Source of the DNA: Nocardia vaccinii NBRC 15922
GTDB lineage: Bacteria > Actinomycetota > Actinomycetes > Mycobacteriales > Mycobacteriaceae
Length of the DNA: 37,207 bases
NCBI RefSeq assembly: GCF_001613305.1
Contig: NZ_BDCC01000043.1
Location: forward strand, 1-37,207
Direction: 5' to 3'
Below, one piece after another: positions 7,431 through 14,445 of the stretch; the stretch's first letter is position 1; every line of letters begins with the position of its first letter. The position numbers and the translations under genes were made by a program. Under the pieces are notes generated by a model. It had not been told where the DNA came from. It did no database searches and worked only from the letters and a program-made list of their open reading frames with translations.

Positions 7431-8150
7431 TCATCTCCCCACCCCCGCCGGTGCCGGGTCGGTCGTGTCACTCGTACTGGTGGTGGCCAGGTGGGCCAGG
7501 CACAGATCCGGTGCGGCGAACGGTTCAAGCCCGGTGACGGTGACCGGCGCGGTCCGGGCTTCCAGTACGCCCTGCATCAGGCCCAGATGCAGGGGGCACA
7601 CGACCGAGGCGCGGATTTCGGCCAAGTCGAGGAACGGGCAGTGCCGCAACCGGATCCGCGGCCGGTCACCCTCGGCTTCGGGTTCGGGGTCGAAGCCGGC
7701 CTCGTCGAGTACCCGCACCAGATCGCCGATGGCCTGCTCGGCGGACGGGGGCCCCGCGTCGAGGTCGCGGGCGGCGCGGCGGCCCCAGGCCCGCCCGGCG
7801 TCGGTCGCACGCGCGGCCGAGTCGGGTTCGATGGCCAGGTGGGCGGTGAGTATCTCGGCCAGAAGCCGGTAGTTGCGTGGCCCGGCCGGATCCATTCCTC
7901 GGTGGGCGCGGAACATCTGTGGCGGGCGTCCCGGGACGGTGCGGGTGACCTCGACCCGCTCGGCCTGCCCGGCCTCGACCAGTGCCTCGAGGTGGAACCG
8001 CACTGTGTTCGGATGTACGCGCAGTCGCGTGGCGAGCTCGGCGATGCTCACCGCCGTGGGCGAGGCCCGCAACATCGCGAGCACCTCGCCGCGGCGCCCT
8101 CGCTCCGTCCCGGTCGTCGACGGGTTGCCCGATGCAGTGGCGGGCGTCAT
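7431..8150 (-). CDS. Winged-helix regulator with C-terminal cysteine cluster
   Basis: This 239-residue transcription factor has an N-terminal winged helix (residues about 20-85; recognition helix near HPNTVRFHLEALVEAG) of the ArsR/DeoR-like type. The C-terminal half carries H170-C171, C185-P-L-H188 and C217 in the contexts RHCPFLD, VVCPLHLG and DLCLAHL. That architecture resembles SufR-like regulators that sense by binding an Fe-S cluster or metal. The start ATG overlaps the ferredoxin stop by four bases (ATGA), so regulator and ferredoxin are made from one message. A redox or iron-sulfur sensing role for the island is a reasonable inference. The ligand is not proven by sequence. Confidence 0.75.
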   Translation of the reverse strand: MTPATASGNPSTTGTERGRRGEVLAMLRASPTAVSIAELATRLRVHPNTVRFHLEALVEAGQAERVEVTRTVPGRPPQMFRAHRGMDPAGPRNYRLLAEILTAHLAIEPDSAARATDAGRAWGRRAARDLDAGPPSAEQAIGDLVRVLDEAGFDPEPEAEGDRPRIRLRHCPFLDLAEIRASVVCPLHLGLMQGVLEARTAPVTVTGLEPFAAPDLCLAHLATTSTSDTTDPAPAGVGR

Positions 8151-8497
8151 GGCTGGTTGCTCCGTTTCGGTAGGCCGGTCACCAACGGGGTGTCCACGCT
8201 CAGGGGTCCGAGCTTGCGCGCGCCGCCCGGGGAGCCGAGGGGTTCGTCGCGGCCGGGCAGGGTGTCGGTGAAGAAGGCGGCGTTGTCGGCGCGGTAGGGC
8301 TCAAGGGCGGCGGGCAGATCGTCCTCGTAGTAGATCGCCTCCACCGGGCACACCGGCTCGCATGCACCGCAGTCGACGCACTCGTCGGGATGGATGTAGA
8401 GGGAGCGCCCACCCTCGTAGATGCAGTCCACCGGGCACTCCTCCACGCAGGCCCGATCCATCACATCCACACACGGCTCGCCGATCACATACGCCAT
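8147..8497 (-). CDS. fdxA: Seven-iron (3Fe-4S/4Fe-4S) ferredoxin
   Basis: This 116-residue ferredoxin has cysteines at 9, 17, 21, 25, 40, 43, 46 and 50. C9, C17 and C50 fit the 3Fe-4S site, and C21, C40, C43 and C46 the 4Fe-4S site of Azotobacter FdI-type and mycobacterial FdxA-type proteins. The length and C-terminal tail also match mycobacterial FdxA (about 114 residues). It should shuttle low-potential electrons; the FAD reductase at 17435-18688 in the same island is a candidate partner. A -10-like TATAAAT ends seven bases before the ATG, so the mRNA may be leaderless. A truncated copy of its promoter and first nine codons is found at 13956-14021. Confidence 0.9.
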   Translation of the reverse strand: MAYVIGEPCVDVMDRACVEECPVDCIYEGGRSLYIHPDECVDCGACEPVCPVEAIYYEDDLPAALEPYRADNAAFFTDTLPGRDEPLGSPGGARKLGPLSVDTPLVTGLPKRSNQP

Positions 8498-8503
8498 ACC
8501 TCT

Positions 8504-8535
8504 ATTTATACAGGGAAATCTTGGATAAACTAAGC
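8504..8535 (-). promoter_or_regulatory. Putative promoter of fdxA-regulator operon (leaderless)
   Basis: On the minus strand TTAGTT is followed after 17 bases by TATAAAT (8510-8504), which ends seven bases before the fdxA ATG at 8497. Transcription would begin at or next to the start codon. The whole block is conserved with few changes in front of the fdxA stub at 13956-13990, which supports it being the real promoter. No DosR-type palindrome was recognised. Confidence 0.5.
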
Positions 8536-8791
8536 GTCGCCGACAGAACCAACCGCCATCCCGGTACGGAAGGGTAGGAATTTCGCGGTCCGATCGGTTC
8601 AGGATGGAATCCTCGGCATCGGATGCTCGATATCGGGCTGCTTGTCGGGAGGGCAGCAAGTCATGATCGGCGCACCTGCGGCCGGCATGCCGCCGGATCC
8701 GTCGGCATTGGACTTGGCCGAAAAGCGCCGGCGTAGGTGGAGTCCGGTGCCGAACTCGACTTCGCACCGGTCGGGACAGGAAGGAGTGGCC

Positions 8792-9553
8792 ATGCCCGTA
8801 CGCATCGAGATCGAGCCGGTCGTGGAACACGAATACCGCGTCCACGTCGACGACCACGGCGATTCGGCGCTCTCGGAGTTCGTCGTGCACCCGGATGTAC
8901 TGGCTGAGTGGGGATTTCGGTCGCTGGACGAAGGCGAGGTCGTGCTGTGCACCGCGGAGTTCCTGGCTGAGCGGCAACCCGTGATCGACTTTCCGCCACT
9001 GGTGTATCTCGATGAGGTCGCCGCGGCCTACGACACCTACCTCGAGGAATTACGCGGCCGGCTCACCGCGACCCACCCCCGCGGCACGGCGCCGGCCGAA
9101 CCTGCCGAGGGCCACCACAGCCCGGGCTCACCGGTCGAATGTGACGTTCGAGACCTGGGGGAAGCGGACAAACTGCGCGCGATCTTCGCCCACCTCGATT
9201 CACTGCCGGTGGCCCGAGAGCTCGTTCTGGTCAACAATCGACCGGTCGGGCATCTGAGGGAGGCGTTAGACGCCGAGTACGCCGGCAGCTACAGCTGGCA
9301 ACCACTCGAGCCGCGCCCCCGCGCGGCGCGGTGCGCATCACCAAGCTCGCCTCCGCTGCGGTACCACGCCTGCTTGCACACACCACCGACGGATACGCCG
9401 CCACCGCGGAGGGCCAGTGGGTGCTACCGGAAATGCGGCACCATGATCTGGACGCCGAGATCATCACACTGCGACCCGGCACCGGCACCAGCGCCCATCC
9501 CGGACCGGCAGTGGATGCGCTGGCGCACATCCTGTCCGGAACAGGCGTGCTGA
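8792..9553 (+). CDS. DUF2249-domain protein, probably frameshifted near its end
   Basis: The ATG has a strong ribosome site (AAGGAG, 8781-8786). Residues 1-95 form a domain I do not recognise (MPVRIEIEPVVEHEY...). Residues about 110-175 are a DUF2249 domain, with DVRDLGEADKLRAIFAHLDS, an ELVLVNNRP strand and YAGSYSWQPLE. After that the reading becomes proline- and cysteine-rich and unlike any domain. The usual DUF2249 end (VRI) reappears one frame away at the GTG of the cupin (9331). A single-base loss in the C5 run at 9316-9320 would explain this and would have fused or closely coupled DUF2249 and cupin. The displayed stop at 9553 is therefore probably not the native one. Confidence 0.6.
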   Translation: MPVRIEIEPVVEHEYRVHVDDHGDSALSEFVVHPDVLAEWGFRSLDEGEVVLCTAEFLAERQPVIDFPPLVYLDEVAAAYDTYLEELRGRLTATHPRGTAPAEPAEGHHSPGSPVECDVRDLGEADKLRAIFAHLDSLPVARELVLVNNRPVGHLREALDAEYAGSYSWQPLEPRPRAARCASPSSPPLRYHACLHTPPTDTPPPRRASGCYRKCGTMIWTPRSSHCDPAPAPAPIPDRQWMRWRTSCPEQAC

Positions 9554-9711
9554 CCACCGAACTGGGCACCCTCGACCTCGGCGCGGGCGCACTGGTGTGG
9601 TTGCCGAAACTGGCATCCAGAGGGTTCGCTGCAGGACCGGACGGCCTGAGATACCTGCTGGTGGCCCCGCATCGGAACTCTCCGGTCCCCGAGTCGGACG
9701 GGCCGTGGTGA
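9331..9711 (+). CDS. Cupin-like protein
   Basis: This 126-residue product is rich in beta strands and matches the cupin fold: LRPGTGTSAHPGPAVDALAH (first motif region) followed by ILSGTGVL and the second-motif strand TLDLGAGALVWLPKLASRG. The metal histidines of the first motif are only partly kept. The GTG start lies inside the upstream DUF2249 reading frame, one frame off. The ORF may be the C-terminal part of a DUF2249-cupin protein split by frameshift, or a separate coupled gene. It is convergent with the next cupin at 9740-10066. Confidence 0.6.
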   Translation: MRITKLASAAVPRLLAHTTDGYAATAEGQWVLPEMRHHDLDAEIITLRPGTGTSAHPGPAVDALAHILSGTGVLTTELGTLDLGAGALVWLPKLASRGFAAGPDGLRYLLVAPHRNSPVPESDGPW

Positions 9712-9739
9712 GCCCCGGCGGAGCGGGCAGCCGGACGGG

Positions 9740-10066
9740 CTATTTCGACACGGTCAGCAACACCGCGCTGTCTTCGAGGGCCTCGAGACTGTGCCGTGCC
9801 TGCGGCACCACCAGCAGATCGCCGGGGCGGCCCTCCCATGCCGCCTGCTCAGACTGCAGCCGTACCCGGCCGTGCAGCACCATCACCGTTGCCTCGCCCG
9901 GATTTTCGTGTTCAGCCAGTGTCGCGCCCGCCGCCAGCGCGACCACCGTTTGCCGTAGCCGGTGCTCGTGCCCGCCGTACACCGCCGTCGCGCTGCGCCG
10001 CGCCGCCACCGACACGGCCCGCTGCAGCTGTTCCCGGACGATCGCATCCAGGGAGAACTTCTCCAT
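9740..10066 (-). CDS. Small single-domain cupin
   Basis: This 108-residue cupin starts MEKFSLDAIVREQL. The first motif lies around LAEHENPGEATVMVLHGRVR and the second around WEGRPGDLLVVPQARHSLEA. It may bind a metal or small ligand, and small cupins of this type are often stress-linked. The ATG at 10066 is preceded by GAGAGGAA on the minus strand and is preferred over the upstream in-frame start at 10087. A fragment of a second copy lies at 22478-22638. It is convergent with the cupin-like ORF ending at 9711. Confidence 0.8.
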   Translation of the reverse strand: MEKFSLDAIVREQLQRAVSVAARRSATAVYGGHEHRLRQTVVALAAGATLAEHENPGEATVMVLHGRVRLQSEQAAWEGRPGDLLVVPQARHSLEALEDSAVLLTVSK

Positions 10067-10117
10067 TGCCTGTTCCTCTCCCGTCACCTGGTCCTCTGTT
10101 CCACAGGGAGACAGCCT

Positions 10118-10320
10118 GTGTCCGATCCGGTTGTCCGCACTCTCTCAGGCGCGAGTGTCGAACCGGCTCGATGATCTCAGCCCGCAGCCGTTCACCGGCG
10201 GCAGTCTCGGGCAGCTGATCAGAGACCGGCACGTCGATGGGCTGATCAGTAGTCCGACGATCCTCGCCGAGGCGGTTACCGGCAGTGACATCTTCGCCGA
10301 GCAGATCCACCGACTCGCAC
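10118..10320 (+). pseudogene. tal: Transaldolase N-terminal fragment
   Basis: A GTG at 10118 behind AGGGAGA starts the reading VSDPVVRTLS. After a frameshift near 10146 the sequence continues as RLDDLS, then LGQLIRDRHVDGLISSPTIL and EQIHRLA. This is the N-terminal region of a transaldolase: compare WLDNIT, ITGLTSNPTIF of the intact gene at 14442-15545, with the SSPTI/SNPTI strand aligned. The fragment stops where the IS630 element is inserted. Beyond the IS the pre-insertion frame ends within a few codons at the start of the dehydrogenase, so the gene was already truncated before the IS arrived. Confidence 0.75.
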
Positions 10321-10322
10321 TA

Positions 10323-11697
10323 GTGTCGTGGTCCCGAAATTTTCGCTGTATTTGAGTATGGTTACTGTATGTCGGTTTCGGGGCGTGCTGGTGTGGAGTT
10401 CGAGTTGACCAGTGCTGAGCGGGAAAGGCTTGTTGCGTGGTCGGTTTCGGGGTCGGAGCGGGAGGCTGTGCGAGCTCGGATCGTGCTCGCGTGCGCCGAG
10501 CCGGGGGTGGTGTACGAGCGACTGGCCGCCGACCTCGGCGTGTCGGCGATGACGGTGGGCAAGTGGCGCAAGCGGTTCGCCGAGTCGAGGTTGGACGGGC
10601 TGCGCGATGCGCGTCGGTCGGGTCGTCCGACCGTCGGGCTGGTGTTGACCGGCGATGAGGCCGAGCAGCTGAGGCGCTGGTCGCGGCGGGCGAAGACCTC
10701 GCAGGCTTTGGCGTTGCGGGCTCGGATCGTGCTGGCTTGTGCTGCGGGCGCGTCGAACAAGCAGGTTGCGAACGATCTTCGAGTGATGGAAAGCACCGTG
10801 GCCCGGTGGCGGGGAAGGTTCGCCGAGCGACGGCTCGAGGGTCTGATCGATGAGCCTCGCAGGGGGCGGCCACCCTCGATCCTGCTCGATCAGGTCGAGG
10901 ACGTGGTGGTCACCACACTGGAACAGATGCCGCCGAACGCGACGCACTGGTCACGGACATCGATGGCCAAGCGAACCGGCTTGTCACGCACCACGATCGG
11001 CCGCATCTGGGGCAAGTTCGATTTGAAACCCCATCTGGTCGACGGGTTCAAACTGTCCAACGATCCGCAGTTCGTGGACAAGGTCGTCGATGTCGTGGGC
11101 CTTTACCACAACCCGCCGGAACGGGCCGTGGTCCTGTGCGTCGACGAGAAGTCCGGGATGCAGGCCCTCGACAGGTCCCAGCCGGTGCTGCCGATGATGC
11201 CCGGTATGCCCGAACGCCGTAGTCACGACTATGTCCGCCACGGGGTGAGTGACTTGTTCGCCGCATTCAACATCGCCGACGGCACCGTGATCTCCCAGCT
11301 CTACCCACAGCACCGAGCGGCCGAGTTCAAGAAATTTCTGGTTGCGATCGACAAAGCCGTGCCAGCCAGCTTGGACGTGCACGTGGTGTGTGACAACCTG
11401 GCCACCCACAACGCTCCGCCTGTCAACACCTGGCTCGCCAAACACCCGCGCTTCCACATGCATTTCACCCCGACTGGATCCTCCTGGATCAACCAGGTCG
11501 AACGCTGGTTCGGGCTTCTCACCGACCAGCTCCTGCGCCGCAGCGTCCACAAAAGCGTTGCGGCACTGGAGAAAGACGTCAAGAGCTGGATCGAGAACTG
11601 GAACACCGACCCGAAACCGTTCATCTGGCGCAAAACCGCCGACGAGATCCTCGAATCCCTATCCAAATATATGGCGAAAATTTCGGGACCACGACAC
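10323..11697 (+). mobile_element. IS630-family insertion sequence, apparently intact
   Basis: This 1375-base element has perfect 24-base terminal inverted repeats at 10323-10346 and 11674-11697 (starting GTGTCGTGGTCCCG). It is flanked on both sides by TA (10321-10322 and 11698-11699), the target duplication typical of the IS630/Tc1-mariner superfamily. It contains one full transposase gene. It sits between a transaldolase fragment and the 2-hydroxyacid dehydrogenase, 11 bases before the latter's ATG. Confidence 0.93.
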
Positions 11698-11700
11698 TAG
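10369..11700 (+). CDS. IS630-family DDE transposase
   Basis: This 443-residue transposase has its catalytic triad at D259 (VLCVDEKSG), D342 (VVCDNLATHN) and E378 (WINQVERWF), with the 35-residue D-E spacing of IS630 enzymes. The N-terminus carries two homologous HTH modules in tandem (about residues 13-88 and 93-169; each has ARIVLAC, then a W-R-RF segment, then GL-D..R.GRP). Most IS630 transposases have one such module and are about 80 residues shorter. The stop codon TAG uses the duplicated target TA plus the flanking G, so termination depends on the insertion site. Confidence 0.93.
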   Translation: MSVSGRAGVEFELTSAERERLVAWSVSGSEREAVRARIVLACAEPGVVYERLAADLGVSAMTVGKWRKRFAESRLDGLRDARRSGRPTVGLVLTGDEAEQLRRWSRRAKTSQALALRARIVLACAAGASNKQVANDLRVMESTVARWRGRFAERRLEGLIDEPRRGRPPSILLDQVEDVVVTTLEQMPPNATHWSRTSMAKRTGLSRTTIGRIWGKFDLKPHLVDGFKLSNDPQFVDKVVDVVGLYHNPPERAVVLCVDEKSGMQALDRSQPVLPMMPGMPERRSHDYVRHGVSDLFAAFNIADGTVISQLYPQHRAAEFKKFLVAIDKAVPASLDVHVVCDNLATHNAPPVNTWLAKHPRFHMHFTPTGSSWINQVERWFGLLTDQLLRRSVHKSVAALEKDVKSWIENWNTDPKPFIWRKTADEILESLSKYMAKISGPRH

Positions 11701-11710
11701 GGGGTTGTCG

Positions 11711-12757
11711 ATGAAGGTCGCGATGGTCGAGATCGAGCAAGAGGAGCGGCCGGCGTGTGCACGGCTGGAACCCGGGCATGAGGTGATCTACTGCGACACC
11801 CCGCTGACCATCGGCAACGCGGACCGGTTCACCGGCGCCGAGGTGCTCAGTCCGTTCGTCGACTCCCAGCTCGACGTCGGCCTGCTGGCGCGACTGCCGC
11901 GGCTGCGGTTGATCGCCACCCGGTCCTCGGGTGTGGACCACATCGATCTCGATTACTGCGCCGCGCACGGGATCACCGTCTGCAACGTGCCCGACTACGG
12001 CGATTCCACGGTGGCCGAGCATGTCTTCGCGCTGCTGTTGTGCCTGGCCCGCCATACTGTGGACGCAGCCGATCGCACGCGCCGCGGCGGGTTCTCCCGC
12101 TCGGGGCTGCGCGGATTCGAGCTGCAGGGCAAGGTGCTCGGTGTGATCGGGACCGGGCGGATCGGGCGTCGGGTCATCGAGATCGCACACGGTTTCGGGA
12201 TGACCGTCGTCGCGACCGATATCCGCCCCGACCGTGCGGTGGCACAGCGTTGGAGATTCCGCTACGCCGCACTCGAGGACGTTTTGTCCGTCGCCGATGT
12301 CGTGACGCTGCATGTCCCGGCCACCGCCGACACCGTGCATCTGATCTCGGATCGGGAGTTCGCGATGATGAAAACCGGTGTCGTAGTGATCAATACCGCG
12401 CGGGGACCCGTCATCGACGTGGCCGCGCTCATCCGGGCTCTGTCGCAGCGGCGGGTGGCCGCGGCGGGTCTCGATGTCCTGCCCGAGGAGCCGGCGGTGC
12501 GAGAGGAGGCCGAGATCTTCCATCATCGGATACTCGCCGAGCGGCAGCTGAAAACCCTGGTGGCCGACCATGTCCTACTCGGCTTTCCGAACGTGCTCGT
12601 CACCCCGCACATCGCCTACTACACCGGCGAGGCATTGCACCGGATCATCGAAACAACACTGTCCAACATCGAAGCCTTCGCCGGTGGCGAACCCCGCAAC
12701 GTGGTCGTGTCAGCGCCCGTATCCGGCGCGCGAGACCGGGGGCCGACGACGGACTGA
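11711..12757 (+). CDS. D-isomer-specific 2-hydroxyacid dehydrogenase
   Basis: This encodes 348 residues. The NAD-binding motif GVIGTGRIGRR is near residue 145. The catalytic arginine lies in NTARGP (near 230), glutamate in LDVLPEEP (near 260) and histidine in TPHIAYYT (near 300). The signature TRSSGVDHIDLDYCAAHGI is most like D-lactate dehydrogenases, so reduction of pyruvate to D-lactate or of a related 2-keto acid is likely. The IS630 element ends 11 bases before the ATG and must have cut off the native promoter; transcription could now come from inside the IS or not at all. A fermentative NADH sink would fit a hypoxia-type island. Confidence 0.88.
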   Translation: MKVAMVEIEQEERPACARLEPGHEVIYCDTPLTIGNADRFTGAEVLSPFVDSQLDVGLLARLPRLRLIATRSSGVDHIDLDYCAAHGITVCNVPDYGDSTVAEHVFALLLCLARHTVDAADRTRRGGFSRSGLRGFELQGKVLGVIGTGRIGRRVIEIAHGFGMTVVATDIRPDRAVAQRWRFRYAALEDVLSVADVVTLHVPATADTVHLISDREFAMMKTGVVVINTARGPVIDVAALIRALSQRRVAAAGLDVLPEEPAVREEAEIFHHRILAERQLKTLVADHVLLGFPNVLVTPHIAYYTGEALHRIIETTLSNIEAFAGGEPRNVVVSAPVSGARDRGPTTD

Positions 12758-12887
12758 TTGTCTGTCCATGATCCGGCGTGGTTCCGGGGCAACATATTCC
12801 GGCGACAGCCGGGATGAGGTATCGCGATGCGGCTGCTCCCATTCGGCTCGACGCGCGCCGATTTCGCTCCGGGCCGTGCCGGATCCG

Positions 12888-13556
12888 TCATGCCGGTGAC
12901 GGCCGGGTTCGAGGCAGGGCGCGCCACCCGGCGACGAGCATCCCGGCGAATACGACAGCCCACACGGCGAAAACGACCCACGCCTCGTCATCGCCGAGCC
13001 GAACCATCCAGTCCATGCCTGTCGCATGACCGAGCCGATGCGCCACACCGTACATGCCGACCGGGAAAGCCATGTTCCACAAGCCGGGTTCGTATCGCAG
13101 CGGTTCTCCACGCACCAGATATCGCCACAGGCCCAGCGCCACAAGCATGGGAATCAACCAGGTCCAGAATGACCACAGCACTATCGACACCCCCACGATC
13201 ACCTCATGCGGTATCGGTGGGTCCGTATCCGACACCGTGAGCAGTTTCGCGCCGGCCAGCAGGGTGATCGCCGCGGCGCCCATGAACACCCAATACGATG
13301 GTGTGAGCTCCGCCGAGGTTTCCGGCTCGACCAGCAACCGCGCTAACCCGAGCGCAGCCAACAGCAGATTCAGCATCAGCCCGATCGACCAGCACACAGG
13401 TGCGAACACGATCAGACCCGGATTCCGGGTCGACGGCGCGACCCCTGTCGCAGCTACCGCGACCGACTCGGTGCCGACGACCCAGATGAACCAGGTTCCA
13501 TCGACCTGACGCAGCGTCGGATTCCGGCGCGAATCGGTGATGAGCCCCGGCGGCAC
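12888..13556 (-). pseudogene. TDT/TehA-type transporter, C-terminal half only
   Basis: This 222-residue hydrophobic reading has about six membrane segments, including NLLLAALGLARLL and VVFAVWAVVFAGMLVAGW. The segment GTWFIWVVGTESVAVAAT is typical of tellurite-resistance/dicarboxylate (TDT, SLAC1-like) exporters. Family members have about ten membrane segments; here the N-terminal half is missing and the reading is joined directly to a cytochrome oxidase fragment in another frame. The ATG at the junction has no convincing ribosome site. It is most likely non-functional. Confidence 0.65.
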
Positions 13557-13797
13557 CCCGTATGGTGCCGATCCAGTTGAAGAACTTCACCCCGGTCGGC
13601 ACCGCGATCAGAAACGACATCATAGAGAAGAACGGCAGCAGCACCGCGCCGGTGGCGAACATGTGATGCGCCCACACCGCCGACGACAACGCGGCAATCG
13701 AGATGGTCGCGTACACCAATGTGCTGTAGCCGAAGACGGGTTTGCGGCTGAATACCGGCAGGATCTCGGTAATGATTCCGAAGAACGGTATCGCGGC
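13555..13797 (-). pseudogene. ctaD: Internal fragment of cytochrome c oxidase subunit I
   Basis: About 80 residues match the middle of CtaD: PFFGIITEILPVFSRKP, then AVWAHHMFATGAVLLPFF, then VPTGVKFFNWIGT. The HH pair in AVWAHHM is the Cu-B ligand pair of heme-copper oxidases. Both ends of the gene are missing, and it runs straight into the truncated TDT transporter. A full CtaD is over 550 residues, so this is a relic. Confidence 0.85.
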
Positions 13798-13955
13798 GGG
13801 TGACGAACCCCACCGGATCTCACGGTGCAGACCGTCGGAATCACCGCGGTGCGGGGTCGACTCGATCGTTGCGGCATCTCGCTCGCCACCGAGGGTGGGG
13901 GATCGGCCGGTCCCACCGGTGTGACGGCCGGGTGCACCACCGCCCATGTGCACCG

Positions 13956-14021
13956 GCTTAGTTTATACACCATTTCGCTGTATAAATGGAGTTTGGCGTA
14001 TGTGATCGGCGAGCCGTGCTG
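13956..14021 (+). pseudogene. Duplicate fdxA promoter and 5'-end stub
   Basis: This is an inverted-orientation, slightly diverged copy of 8472-8535. It keeps the promoter-like block (TTAGTT, 17 bases, then TATAAAT at 13981-13987) and the first codons of fdxA (GCGTATGTGATCGGCGAGCC). The ATG is changed to TTG by a one-base loss, and similarity ends after codon nine. The flanks, 13798-13955 and 14022-14151, contain nothing I recognise. Confidence 0.8.
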
Positions 14022-14151
14022 GATCGGGCAGACCTTGCGCCGTTGCCGAGCTTCGGCACGGTCGCAGCGACGGTCAGCCGAACCGGGGCTGCGGTGCCGT
14101 TGCGCTGCACCTCGATGAGACAGATCGATGGCGCTGGATCGAGGCGGTTCG

Positions 14152-14445
14152 TCATGGGCGGATGCTGTTCGAGTCCTGGGGCATCGCTGCACTTTTCGTG
14201 CCTGCGCTGGGCGGGTGGGTGTTTGGAGGCGGTGGACTCCTGGTCAGAGATCTCAGCCTCTTTACCGCTGCGAATGCGAGCGCGCGCAGGATATCGGCGG
14301 TCAGCACGATGCCGTCGCTTTCCAACTTGGTTTGCAGCCGCTGCCCGGAATCTTGGACCGTCTGCGGGCCATGGAGGTGCACCTCGTGGTAAGCGGTCTG
14401 CGGGATGCGTGCGAACGAGTCGGTGTCGGGCGTCTGCTCGTTCAC
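14152..14445 (-). CDS. Small protein of unknown function, last gene of tal operon
   Basis: This encodes 97 residues, beginning with GTG that overlaps the transaldolase stop by four bases (GTGA). The first 65 residues look protein-like and probably helical (TAYHEVHLHGPQTVQDSG, then LTADILRALAFAAVKR). The last 30 are proline- and serine-rich and may be decayed or disordered. I do not recognise the family. Its tight coupling to tal suggests it is expressed with the pentose phosphate genes; it could also be the N-terminal remnant of a longer gene. Confidence 0.5.
   Translation of the reverse strand: MNEQTPDTDSFARIPQTAYHEVHLHGPQTVQDSGQRLQTKLESDGIVLTADILRALAFAAVKRLRSLTRSPPPPNTHPPSAGTKSAAMPQDSNSIRP

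Noticed and set aside
8498..8791. DosR-type palindrome upstream of fdxA
   Set aside because: No match to the GGGACT-N-AGTCCC type core was seen; only a plain promoter-like block is supported.
11342..11700. Open frame reading from the transposase into the dehydrogenase as a single protein (11342-12757)
   Set aside because: The transposase part is out of its real frame; the dehydrogenase has its own ATG at 11711. The fusion is an artefact of an open frame.
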